From assembly GCA_905207425.1 (NCBI GenBank), contig CAJLLB010000023.1:1-18625 (forward strand): 18,625 bases of DNA. Direction: 5' to 3'. Below the pieces are notes generated by a model. The model did not search any database. It saw only the letters and a list, made by a program, of their open reading frames with translations, and was not told where the DNA came from. The translations under genes and the position numbers were made by a program. Origin of the DNA: an uncultured Collinsella sp. (GTDB taxonomy: Bacteria; Actinomycetota; Coriobacteriia; Coriobacteriales; Coriobacteriaceae). This document shows positions 1-7,421 of the stretch, piece by piece (within the stretch, counting starts at the first letter, position 1; every line of letters begins with the position of its first letter).

Positions 1-41
1 GGATCCCAAGCGCGCCGGCCGTCGTTTTTCTGTGCTGCCGT

Positions 42-488
42 TTACTCGGCGAGCTGCTTTAGTACATCACAGGCGATTTCGACGGCATCGTCGATGCAGC
101 CGGGGCAGCTGCGAAGCGGACCCTTGTCCGATCCGATGCCCTTGAGCGTGCCGCAGACGGTCGTCGTGTTCTTCTCGCCAAAACGCTTGGCGATTTCGCG
201 CGACAGCTTGTAGGTCTGGCCCTTGGTCTTGGGGTTTTCCATGCCGTCGCTCATCACGAAGCCCATGATGGCCACGGCGCCCGAGATGGCGCCGCAGGTT
301 TCGGTCATGCCGCCCATGCCGGCACCAAAGCCCTCGGTGAGGGTAAAGGCGATCTGGGGGTCGAGTCCGACGGCAGGCGCGAGGGTGCAGGCGACGGCCT
401 GGGCGCAGTTAAAGCCGCGGGCGTGGTATTCGGCAGCCTGAGCCTGACAGGCGTTGATGTCGAGCTGGGCCGTATCGATTTGCTTCAT
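42..488 (-). CDS. C_GCAxxG_C_C family redox-type protein
   Basis: Encodes 148 residues. Conserved cysteines follow the C-GCAxxG-C-C pattern: NCAQAV near residue 28, a glycine-rich GAGMGG followed by TCGAISG, a CG in the middle, and SCPGC near the C-terminus. Family members are small cytosolic proteins of anaerobes, proposed to bind metal or act in redox, but no reaction is firmly assigned. The ATG at 488 was chosen because AAGGAG lies six bases upstream. The reading frame stays open upstream to 596, and an in-frame ATG at 560 also has a weak GAGG, so a longer form of 172 residues is possible. It is transcribed away from metY and shares a 230-base intergenic region with it. Family assignment is good; function is unknown. 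Confidence 0.85.
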   Translation of the reverse strand: MKQIDTAQLDINACQAQAAEYHARGFNCAQAVACTLAPAVGLDPQIAFTLTEGFGAGMGGMTETCGAISGAVAIMGFVMSDGMENPKTKGQTYKLSREIAKRFGEKNTTTVCGTLKGIGSDKGPLRSCPGCIDDAVEIACDVLKQLAE

Positions 489-599
489 CGTTGTCTCCTT
501 GGTTACGGTGTACTCGCCTATGGTACCCGTGACGGTGCATGTAATCATCGAGAGCTTCATGTATGCCTCATTTTTATCTATCGAGCAAATGCCCAAGGC

Positions 600-718
600 T
601 TGAGATAAAACCCTTGATTAATTAGTCCCATAACCTACCTTTGGGATGGGTTGAGAGGGGTGCAGGGTAGCGGTATCGTGAACCGAATAAAACTAAAACC
701 CAGGCAAGGGAGCAAGAT
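600..718 (+). promoter_or_regulatory. metY 5' leader with possible fold
   Basis: This is the AT-richer leader between the divergent C_GCAxxG gene and metY. CTACC (635-639) can pair with GGTAG (666-670), CGGT (671-674) with ACCG (682-685), and GGGTT (648-652) with AACCC (697-701). The first and third pairings would interlock as a pseudoknot. A poor promoter candidate is TTGAGA (600-605) with TAGTCC 17 bases on. The Shine-Dalgarno AAGGGAG lies at 706-712. I could not match the leader to any SAM riboswitch class I know, so regulation by methionine or SAM is only a guess from the gene it precedes. Confidence 0.25.
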
Positions 719-2002
719 ATGAGCGAGCAGACTATCGGTACCACATGTGTTCAGGGCGGCTACCGCCCGGGTGACGCGGAGCCGCGCCAGGTGCCTATCT
801 ACCAGTCCACCACGTGGAAGTATGATACGTCCGAGCATATGGGCAAGCTGTTTGACCTGGAGGAGTCCGGTTACTTCTACAGCCGCCTGCAGAACCCCAC
901 GTGCGATCTGGTTGCTGCCAAGATCTGCGAGATGGAGGGCGGCACCGCTGCGATGCTCACGAGCTCGGGCATGGCTGCGAACTTCCTCGCCATCTTTAAC
1001 GTCGCCGGTGCCGGTGATCACGTGGTTGCGTGCTCTGCCATCTACGGCGGCACCTACAACCTGCTGGCTCACACTATGGGCCGCATGGGCCTGACCTGCA
1101 CGTTCGTCGCACCCGACTGCACCGATGAGGAGCTGGAGGCCGCTTTCCAGCCCAACACCAAGCTCGTCTTTGGCGAGACCATCGCTAACCCCGCGCTTGC
1201 CGTGCTCGATATTGAGCGCTTTGCCAAGGCCGCGCACGACCACGGCGTGCCGCTGATGGTCGACAACACCTTCCCGACGCCCGTGATGTGCCGTCCCTTT
1301 GAGTGGGGCGCCGACATCGTCACGCATTCCACCACCAAGTACATGGATGGTCACGCGGCCTACCTGGGCGGCGTGATCGTTGATCACGGTCAGTTTGACT
1401 GGATGGCCCATGCGGACAAGTTCCCGGGTCTCACCACGCCCGACGAGAGCTACCACGGCGTGACCTATGCCGAGAAGTTCGGCCGCGAGGGCGCCTTTAT
1501 TACCAAGGCTACCGCGCAGCTCATGCGCGACCTCGGCCCCATGCAGAACCCGCAGGTGGCGTTCTTCCTGAACAGCTCGCTCGAGAGCCTGCACGTGCGT
1601 ATGCCGCGCCATTGCGAGAACGGTCTGGCGGTCGCCAAGTTCCTGCAGGGCCACCCCAAAGTGCGCTTCGTGAGCTATCCGGGCCTAGAGGGCGACAAGT
1701 ACTACGACATGGCTCAGAAGTACATGCCCAACGGTACCTGCGGCGTCGTGAGCTTTGGCTTTACCGGTGGTCGTGCGGCGGCCGAGACCTTTATGAAGAG
1801 TCTTAAGCTCGCCCAGATTGCCACGCACGTGGCCGATGCCCGCACCTGCTGCCTGCACCCGGCAAACGCCACCCATCGCCAGATGAACGACGAGGAGCTC
1901 ATCGCCTGCGGCATCTCCGCCGATATGGTGCGCCTGTCGTGCGGCCTTGAGGATACGGCCGATTTGATTGCCGACCTTGAGCAGGCACTCGAGCAGTGCT
2001 AG
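719..2002 (+). CDS. metY: O-acetylhomoserine sulfhydrylase (Cys/Met metabolism PLP enzyme)
   Basis: Encodes 427 residues, the usual length for the MetY branch of the Cys/Met-metabolism PLP family. The enzyme would convert O-acetylhomoserine plus sulfide (or methanethiol) to homocysteine (or methionine) in the cytosol. Visible marks: VPIYQSTTWKYDT near residues 26-38, YSRLQNPT near 54, SSGMAA near 82 for phosphate contact, VDNTFPTP near 181, and the PLP lysine in HSTTKYMDGH at Lys207. The C-terminal SCGLEDTADLIADLEQAL is the family's closing motif. The ATG at 719 follows AAGGGAG. It is monocistronic, bounded downstream by a strong terminator at 2073. Methionine gamma-lyase is the main alternative; the MetY-like N-terminus makes sulfhydrylase more likely. 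Confidence 0.85.
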   Translation: MSEQTIGTTCVQGGYRPGDAEPRQVPIYQSTTWKYDTSEHMGKLFDLEESGYFYSRLQNPTCDLVAAKICEMEGGTAAMLTSSGMAANFLAIFNVAGAGDHVVACSAIYGGTYNLLAHTMGRMGLTCTFVAPDCTDEELEAAFQPNTKLVFGETIANPALAVLDIERFAKAAHDHGVPLMVDNTFPTPVMCRPFEWGADIVTHSTTKYMDGHAAYLGGVIVDHGQFDWMAHADKFPGLTTPDESYHGVTYAEKFGREGAFITKATAQLMRDLGPMQNPQVAFFLNSSLESLHVRMPRHCENGLAVAKFLQGHPKVRFVSYPGLEGDKYYDMAQKYMPNGTCGVVSFGFTGGRAAAETFMKSLKLAQIATHVADARTCCLHPANATHRQMNDEELIACGISADMVRLSCGLEDTADLIADLEQALEQC

Positions 2003-2072
2003 GCTAGCGTGCGTGCGAGGCGTGGGACGGCTTTTCGGCTGACGACGTCCTCATAGTTCCGATTCCGTAGGC

Positions 2073-2118
2073 GGGACCCCGATCGTGTCCGTTTGTAGGC
2101 GATTGGGGTCCCGTTTTT
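2073..2118 (+). terminator. Intrinsic terminator after metY
   Basis: GGGACCCC (2073-2080) pairs perfectly with GGGGTCCC (2105-2112). Part of the loop side, GATCG with CGAT, can extend the stem. A TTTTT run follows at 2114-2118. It closes metY and sits just before the MFS gene's ribosome binding site. Confidence 0.85.
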
Positions 2119-2143
2119 GCGTTGCACGATAGAAAGGATATAC

Positions 2144-3448
2144 ATGGAGAAAACTGCCGAGCAGCTGCGCCGCGAACACATTGCCCTAGAGGGCGACACC
2201 CACGGTAAGAATAAATGGGCGATTCTGTTCACCGTGCTCGTCATGACCTTTATGGCGTGTCTGGATGCGAGCATCGTGACGGTGGCGCTCCCAGTGATGC
2301 AAAAGGAGCTGGGGGTGGGTCTCGACCGCATTCAGCTCGTGAGCTCGGTGTATCTGCTCGCGACGTGCGTCGCCATGCTGCCGTTTGGCCGCTTGGGCGA
2401 TGTGCGCGGCAAGGTGAATGTGTTCCAGCTTGGTGTAATCGTCTTTACGGGTGGCTCGTTGCTTTGCGGGCTTTCGGCTTCGCTCGAGGTGCTTATCTTG
2501 GCGCGTTCCGTGCAGGGCATTGGCTGTGCCGCCGCGATGGCCAACAATATGGGCATCATCACCGAGTCGTTTCCGGCGCGTGAGCGCGGCCGTGCCATGG
2601 GCATTCTGGCGACCTTTGTGGCTCTTGGCATGATGTGCGGCCCCGTGCTCGGCGGCGTGCTGGTGGCGAGCTTTCCCTGGGAGAGCATCTTCCTTATCAA
2701 TCTGCCCATTGGCGTAATCTCGTTTATCGTGGGACTCTATACGCTGCCGCATGTGAAGCCGGAGGCTGGCGAACGCCCTATGCCGTTGACAGAGGCGGCG
2801 CGTCGCTGCTTTGCGAGCTCGGCTTTCACGATTAACCTGGCTTGCATGCTTATCGTGTTCGTGGGTATCGGTGCCTCCGAGTTTGTGCTGCCGTTCTACT
2901 TTCAGGATGCCCACGGCTTTAGCTCCGATATCTCCGGCCTGTTGTTTTTGGCGATGCCGGTCGTGAATGCCTTTGTGGGCCCGCTTTCGGGCTCGGTGTC
3001 CGACCGTGTTGGTTGTGAAGCGCCCACGGCCGTTGGCCTGGGCGTGTACGTGTGCGGTCTCTTTGCGGTGAGCACGCTTGACGAGCACTCTTCCATCTTG
3101 ATGATTGTGTGCTGCGTCGCGTTTATGTCGTGCGGCACGTCGATCTTCCAGAGTCCCAATAATTCGCTGTATATGGGTTCGGCTCCGCGTGAGGCGCTTG
3201 GCTTTGCGGGCAGCTTGAGCAGCTTGGCGCGCTATGCGGGCATAGCGCTGGGTATTACGGCGGCGTCGCGCATCCTGTATGGACAGACGAGCGCGGCGAT
3301 GGGCAAGACGGTCACGAGCTATGTGGCGGGTCGTCCGGACGTGTTCCTCTTTGGCTTCCGTTTGGTATTCTACGTGCTGATGGCCGTTGCTACCGTGGGC
3401 TTTGCGCTCACATTGGTACGTTTGGTGAGGACGCGCACCCGGCATTAG
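2144..3448 (+). CDS. MFS transporter, DHA2-like drug exporter
   Basis: Encodes 434 residues of mostly hydrophobic sequence with roughly 12 to 14 membrane segments. The N-terminal motif LDASIVTVALP (residues 40-50) is typical of the DHA2 drug:H+ antiporter group. GRLGDVRGK (82-90) is the MFS motif A loop between helices 2 and 3, and GPVLGGVLV is motif C of drug antiporters. It would export small molecules or drugs using the proton gradient; the substrate cannot be read from sequence. The ATG at 2144 has AAAGGA upstream; an in-frame TTG at 2117 lies inside the preceding terminator and is rejected. It is flanked by a terminator upstream and a 160-base gap before xpt, so it is probably a single-gene unit. 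No regulator sits next to it. Confidence 0.85.
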   Translation: MEKTAEQLRREHIALEGDTHGKNKWAILFTVLVMTFMACLDASIVTVALPVMQKELGVGLDRIQLVSSVYLLATCVAMLPFGRLGDVRGKVNVFQLGVIVFTGGSLLCGLSASLEVLILARSVQGIGCAAAMANNMGIITESFPARERGRAMGILATFVALGMMCGPVLGGVLVASFPWESIFLINLPIGVISFIVGLYTLPHVKPEAGERPMPLTEAARRCFASSAFTINLACMLIVFVGIGASEFVLPFYFQDAHGFSSDISGLLFLAMPVVNAFVGPLSGSVSDRVGCEAPTAVGLGVYVCGLFAVSTLDEHSSILMIVCCVAFMSCGTSIFQSPNNSLYMGSAPREALGFAGSLSSLARYAGIALGITAASRILYGQTSAAMGKTVTSYVAGRPDVFLFGFRLVFYVLMAVATVGFALTLVRLVRTRTRH

Positions 3449-3608
3449 CGTGTTGGGAGGCTGTCTGCCACGAATCGGGCCTATCTACTGGTCTTGCAGC
3501 TTTATGGTGCGATGTGGCTTGTGGGGCGGGCGGGGGTCGGTCCGTGGTAGACTATCGAACAACGTTTATTAATCGCGCGGTATCGTTGCCGCGAGAAGGG
3601 GTTGCGCC

Positions 3609-4187
3609 ATGCAGGAGCTTGAGGATCGTATTCGCCATGACGGCATCGTAAAGGCCGGTAACGTCCTTAAGGTTGATGCCTTCCTCAACCACCAGTGCGA
3701 CGTTGAGCTGTTCGACCACATGGGTGCCGAGTGGGCCCGTCTGTTCGGGGGTGTCGAGATCAACAAGATCCTGACGATCGAGGCTTCGGGCATTGGTATG
3801 GCCTGCATCGCGGCTCAGCATTTTGGCGGCGTGCCGGTGGTCTTTGCCAAGAAGGCCCAGTCCATCAACCTTGACGGCGAGCAGTATGCCACGACCATCT
3901 ATTCCTTTACCAAGCAGAAGGAGTACCCGGTTATCGTGGGTAAGCGTTTCCTGTCCGAGGGCGATAAGGTCCTGATTATCGACGACTTCCTGGCCAACGG
4001 CTGCGCGCTTGAGGGCCTTATTAAGATCTGCGAGGCTGCGGGCGCCGAGGTTGCCGGCATCGGTATTGCGGTGGAGAAGGGCTTCCAGGGCGGCGGCGAT
4101 AAGCTCCGCGAGCGCGGCTTCCGCGTTGAGAGCTTGGCCCGTATCGCCGAAATGGACTGCGAGAACGGCGAGATCACGTTCGCCTAG
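3609..4187 (+). CDS. xpt: Xanthine phosphoribosyltransferase
   Basis: Encodes 192 residues, the normal length for Xpt. It converts xanthine plus PRPP to XMP in purine salvage in the cytosol. The N-terminal [11 protein letters not shown], the block [32 protein letters not shown], the PRPP loop [11 protein letters not shown] (residues 121-131), and [11 protein letters not shown] with VESLARI near the end match Bacillus Xpt region by region. The ATG at 3609 has AGAAGGGG upstream. A small CGCGG/CCGCG hairpin lies in the 5' leader just before the ribosome binding site. I saw no purine-riboswitch core there. A strong hairpin terminator at 4216 ends the transcript, so it is monocistronic. Confidence 0.95.
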   Translation: MQELEDRIRHDGIVKAGNVLKVDAFLNHQCDVELFDHMGAEWARLFGGVEINKILTIEASGIGMACIAAQHFGGVPVVFAKKAQSINLDGEQYATTIYSFTKQKEYPVIVGKRFLSEGDKVLIIDDFLANGCALEGLIKICEAAGAEVAGIGIAVEKGFQGGGDKLRERGFRVESLARIAEMDCENGEITFA

Positions 4188-4215
4188 GCGCGCAGCACAA
4201 GCGATTGGTATGCGA

Positions 4216-4250
4216 TGTGACAAAGGGACTGTCCCTTTGTCACATTTTTT
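4216..4250 (+). terminator. Perfect-hairpin terminator after xpt
   Basis: Arms of 13 bases at 4216-4228 and 4232-4244 (TGTGACAAAGGGA and its complement) are perfectly complementary with a three-base loop. Six T's follow at 4245-4250. The centre AGGGACTGTCCCT also occurs in the palindrome at 4664-4728, so this looks like one copy of a dispersed palindromic repeat used as a terminator. Confidence 0.85.
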
Positions 4251-4270
4251 GTATGAGGGGAGGTATTGAT

Positions 4271-4651
4271 ATGGATGAGAACAAGATGGGATGGCGCGAG
4301 TATGCGCGCTATGCCGAGATGTCGGTCGAGGAGCTGGCACGCGATTGCGAGGTGCAGGTGTTTCGCGCGACGGGTCCGGGCGGACAGGGCGTGAACACGA
4401 CGGACTCGGCGGTGCGCATGAAGCATGGGCCCACGGGGATTGTCGTGACGGCGCGTGAGAGCCGCAGTCAGTTTCAGAATCGCAGCTGCTGTCTGCGTAA
4501 GCTGAGGGCAGAGCTTGAGCGTCGCGGGCGTCCACCGCGCCGACGCGTAAAGACCAAGGTGCCTCAGCGATCGCGCCAGCGCAGGCTCAACGACAAGCAC
4601 TTCAACGCTATCAAAAAGGCCAACCGTCGCAAACTGGGCAGCGACGAATGA
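4271..4651 (+). CDS. Short release-factor-like protein with GGQ motif
   Basis: Encodes 126 residues consisting of little more than the catalytic domain of class I release factors. [20 protein letters not shown] contains the GGQ (residues 37-39) that hydrolyses peptidyl-tRNA on the ribosome. It is followed by [11 protein letters not shown] and then a very basic tail rich in Arg and Lys. The codon-recognition domains of RF1/RF2 are absent. The layout resembles ArfB/YaeJ, which rescues stalled ribosomes by placing its basic tail in the empty mRNA channel; ribosome rescue is therefore inferred. The ATG at 4271 follows GGGGAGG. The ORF is open upstream to 4205, but that stretch is the xpt terminator. 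It is convergent with the lipid kinase gene. Confidence 0.8.
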   Translation: MDENKMGWREYARYAEMSVEELARDCEVQVFRATGPGGQGVNTTDSAVRMKHGPTGIVVTARESRSQFQNRSCCLRKLRAELERRGRPPRRRVKTKVPQRSRQRRLNDKHFNAIKKANRRKLGSDE

Positions 4652-4663
4652 TCTTCTCAATAC

Positions 4664-4728
4664 GTTGCGGTGAAATAGGGACTGTTTTGCGGCTTTTGCT
4701 GCATAAACAGTCCCTATTTCACCGCAAC
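4664..4728. repeat. 24-bp perfect inverted repeat between convergent genes
   Basis: Arms at 4664-4687 and 4705-4728 are perfectly complementary over 24 bases around a 17-base loop that can itself pair weakly. The arm contains AATAGGGACTGTTT, sharing AGGGACTGT with the xpt terminator hairpin. No T-run follows on either strand, so it is not a standard intrinsic terminator. It sits in the gap between two converging genes and could still stop or protect both transcripts. It could also be a small non-autonomous repeat element. Confidence 0.8.
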
Positions 4729-4738
4729 TTAGGTGGGG

Positions 4739-5701
4739 TTAGCGGGTGGGGTGCCAGACGTGGAGGGCGCCGGCGAGGATGTCGACCTCGATGCGCGAGG
4801 CGACAACGGGCTCGCCGTCGGCCTGAATGGGGTAGTCGGGCTCCTCAAAGGTAAGCTCGGCATGGCGACAGCGGCGCATGCGAACCGGTGGCAGCTTGGT
4901 ATGGTGGCCATCTTTGGCCGAAAGGAACATGGGAAGCGCGACCGCGCGCGGAACGGGGCCGCAGGCGTAGCAGACGTCGAGTATGCCGTCGCACGGGTCG
5001 GCGTTGGGACAGATGCGATAGCCCGAACCATAGGTGGGTCCCAGCTGGATGGCCATGATAATCGCCCGCACGCGCTCGGCGGGCGCGCCATCAAAGCTGA
5101 TGGTCATGGGGTAGTTGCGATAGCGTAGGCCAAACTGCTCAAGTCCCGAGAGAGTGTAGAGCGGAGCGCCCGTCAAGCCCGTCTTTTTGCGCAGCTTGGT
5201 GGTGCCCAGGCCGATGGCGGCATCGATGCCGACCGAAAGTGTCTGGTCGTAGTACTCAACGGTAGCCTCGCCGCTGCCGCTCGCAGGGCTCCACGAGCGA
5301 ATGCGCCCGATGTCCTGACGCTGCAGCTCGCAGGTGAGCAGCGCGCCAAAATCCTTGCCGGAGAAATCGTCGATGCCGAGCGTTTGGGCAAAATCGTTGC
5401 CGGAGCCCACGGGCAGGACGGCAAGGGCGGGGCGCTCGCCCTCCTCTTGCGTCATAAGCCCGTTGACGACCTCGTGAATCACGCCGTCGCCGCCAAGGGC
5501 GATAACGGTGCGATAGCCCTGAGCCTGTGCGGCCAGCTCCTTGGCGTGTCCCATGCGCTCGGTCAGCACCAGGTCAAACTGGGATGCGCGCGCGGTCATA
5601 TCCAAAAAGCGTTGCAGGCGCTCGGCAACTTCGCGCGCCGCACCCGACTGGGCGGCTGGGTTGGCGATGATGAGCGTGCGGGCAAAATCAGTTGCATGCA
5701 T
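4739..5701 (-). CDS. Diacylglycerol kinase family lipid kinase
   Basis: Encodes 320 residues of the DagK/YegS/sphingosine-kinase fold, which phosphorylates a lipid such as diacylglycerol or undecaprenol at the membrane's inner face. Visible marks: IIANPAAQSG (residues 11-20), the nucleotide-binding ALGGDGVIHEVVNG with GGDG at 70-73, and PVGSGNDFA at 97-105. The C-terminal half has GIDAAIG, PTYGSGYRICPNADPCDGILDVC and QADGEPV, all family features. The ATG at 5701 has GGGAG seven bases upstream; the frame remains open to 5773 but without a better start. It lies 87 bases downstream of the ClC gene on the same strand and may be cotranscribed. The exact lipid substrate is unknown. Confidence 0.88.
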   Translation of the reverse strand: MHATDFARTLIIANPAAQSGAAREVAERLQRFLDMTARASQFDLVLTERMGHAKELAAQAQGYRTVIALGGDGVIHEVVNGLMTQEEGERPALAVLPVGSGNDFAQTLGIDDFSGKDFGALLTCELQRQDIGRIRSWSPASGSGEATVEYYDQTLSVGIDAAIGLGTTKLRKKTGLTGAPLYTLSGLEQFGLRYRNYPMTISFDGAPAERVRAIIMAIQLGPTYGSGYRICPNADPCDGILDVCYACGPVPRAVALPMFLSAKDGHHTKLPPVRMRRCRHAELTFEEPDYPIQADGEPVVASRIEVDILAGALHVWHPTR

Positions 5702-5788
5702 GGGGCGACTCCCGGCGTATGACGCGACGGTGCGGTCGCGCTCAGGTCGAATTGCCCCCGATTGTGGCTGCACGGCGAATACTAACGT

Positions 5789-7210
5789 CTACTCTATCAG
5801 GTCGTTGTGGCGCTCGATGGCATCCGCTACCGTACCGCCCTCATCCACAATAAGCGAACGGCGCTTGGGTGAGATGATGCGCTGCGCGGGGTACACGCCG
5901 CGGTGTCCGCCGGTTAGGTAGCTGATAAAGGCCACGATGACAAAGAACCCGGCGGCCGTGCCGTGGAACAGGTCGATGGCCATCATGCAGGTGGTGATGG
6001 GCACGTTGAGGCCGGCGCAGAACACGCCGAGCATGCCGAGAGCCGCCAGAAAACTGGGGTCGAGCCCGGTAAGGCAACCTATCCAGCCACCGAGTGCCGC
6101 ACCGATGCCAAACAGGGGCGTGACCTCGCCGCCTTGGAAGCCAGCGCCCAAGGTGAGCGCTGTGACGACCAACTTGATGACTGCGTCCGCCAGGGTGGTG
6201 TTGCCGGCAAATCCGGCGCCGGAAAGCCACGTGGAAAGGCCGGCGTAGTCCCAGGCGTCGAGGAGGGCATAGGCGGCCAAAACCACGAGTGCGCCTATGA
6301 GTGCGCGAACGAGGTAATTGGTGATAAAGCGACCGTACAGGCTCTTGACGGTTCGAACTGACCAGGCAAAGAGGCGTGCCGTCAGACCGAAGATAATGGC
6401 ACTGATAACAACGATGACAACCGTCCGTGGTGTCATGTTGGGAACGCTGGCGATAACATTCGCCTCGTACTCGGTTCCCAAGGCAAGCGACGTAAAGTAG
6501 CCGGTAAACGAAGCGACCAGGCAGTAGATGCCCGCGGTGTAGTCGATCTTGCCGATGAAGCACATCTCCATGCCAAAGAAAGCCCCGGCAAGGGGCGAGC
6601 CGAACACGGCGCCAAAGGCCGACGAGATGCCGGCGAGCATGAGGTCGTGGTGGTCATGCTTTTTGAGGTGGGCGAGGCTCGAGATGTTGCTGGCGATGGT
6701 GCCGCCAATCTGCACCGCAGCTCCCTCGCGACCGGCCGAGCCGCCGGTGAGGTGCGTGAGCGTGGAGCAGACGAAGGTGAGGATGGCCATGCGCATATGG
6801 ATGAGGCGTGTGCCCAGAGCGGAGTCGATGACCAGGTTGTTGCCACGCTTGGCGGCGAGACCGTGGTTTTTGTACACCCATGCGGTGGTAACGCCCACAA
6901 CGGGAAGCAGCGCGTAAATCCACGCATGGTGCTCGCGATAGTCGGTCGCGATATTTAATGAGGCCAAAAACGCCCAAGCGGCAACGCCCATGGCGAGCGA
7001 GACGGTGACGACGAGTACGAGCAACTTAGTGCTCGCTAGTAGGTTGCGGGCGTTGCGGCGCGTGTCGGCAGCCAAGAGATGCTCGGAGCGGGTAAGTTGA
7101 TGCCTGCCTGCCGTGATGACGTCATTAAGGGAGAAAAAACCGCCGTCGTCGAGCGGCTGGAAATGATCCTGCGCTTTGTTTGCGCTTTCGGGTTTGTCGT
7201 TATGAGCCAT
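5789..7210 (-). CDS. ClC-family channel/antiporter, CLC-F (fluoride) type
   Basis: Encodes 473 residues with the ClC membrane core and no C-terminal CBS or TrkA domain. GGSAGREGAAVQIGG carries the gating glutamate (Glu162 in GREGA). GSPLAGAFFGMEM and GAGFQGGEVTPLF (355-367) are later pore segments, and ISYLTGGHRGVY precedes the end. Where chloride-type ClCs have the selectivity motif GSGIP, this one reads KRGNN (121-125). That substitution and GGEVTPLF fit, as I recall, the CLC-F group that exports fluoride in exchange for protons. No fluoride riboswitch core was found upstream, so fluoride specificity is inferred from protein motifs only. The ATG at 7210 follows GAGG; the in-frame start at 7237 has none. 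Confidence 0.85.
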   Translation of the reverse strand: MAHNDKPESANKAQDHFQPLDDGGFFSLNDVITAGRHQLTRSEHLLAADTRRNARNLLASTKLLVLVVTVSLAMGVAAWAFLASLNIATDYREHHAWIYALLPVVGVTTAWVYKNHGLAAKRGNNLVIDSALGTRLIHMRMAILTFVCSTLTHLTGGSAGREGAAVQIGGTIASNISSLAHLKKHDHHDLMLAGISSAFGAVFGSPLAGAFFGMEMCFIGKIDYTAGIYCLVASFTGYFTSLALGTEYEANVIASVPNMTPRTVVIVVISAIIFGLTARLFAWSVRTVKSLYGRFITNYLVRALIGALVVLAAYALLDAWDYAGLSTWLSGAGFAGNTTLADAVIKLVVTALTLGAGFQGGEVTPLFGIGAALGGWIGCLTGLDPSFLAALGMLGVFCAGLNVPITTCMMAIDLFHGTAAGFFVIVAFISYLTGGHRGVYPAQRIISPKRRSLIVDEGGTVADAIERHNDLIE

Positions 7211-7356
7211 ACGTTCCTCTTTTAGGTTGCAACGCAAGCAATTATAAAACGCGGTAAACGCGACGAGCCGGTGGGTTGGTTTCCATTCTGTTTCGCGGCC
7301 TGCAACCGACAGGTGTATTTGCGGGTACAGGCCGAGTCGCGGTCGTGCGTCGGGGG

Positions 7357-7364
7357 ATTATACT
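7357..7364. promoter_or_regulatory. Candidate overlapping divergent -10 elements
   Basis: The 211-base gap between the ClC gene (minus) and moeA (plus) contains ATTATACT at 7357-7364. It reads TATACT (7359-7364) towards moeA and TATAAT (7357-7362) towards ClC. Neither direction has a convincing -35 at 17 bases. If both are used, the two promoters would exclude each other. Nothing else is evident in this gap. Confidence 0.35.
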
Positions 7365-7421
7365 GAGACAAGCATAAAGAATTGGCGCCCCTGTTGTGCG
7401 CCGTGGCATTAAGAGGTGCAT

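Noticed and set aside
2186-3445. 419-residue minus-strand ORF opposite the MFS gene
   Set aside because: Extremely His/Arg-rich composition, as expected from the antisense of a hydrophobic membrane protein.
3449-3608. Purine riboswitch before xpt
   Set aside because: No three-way junction core or the conserved loop-loop sequences are visible; only a small CGCGG/CCGCG hairpin is present.
7211-7421. Fluoride riboswitch before the ClC gene
   Set aside because: The conserved GATGG and CCGCC blocks of the fluoride motif are not found on the minus strand.
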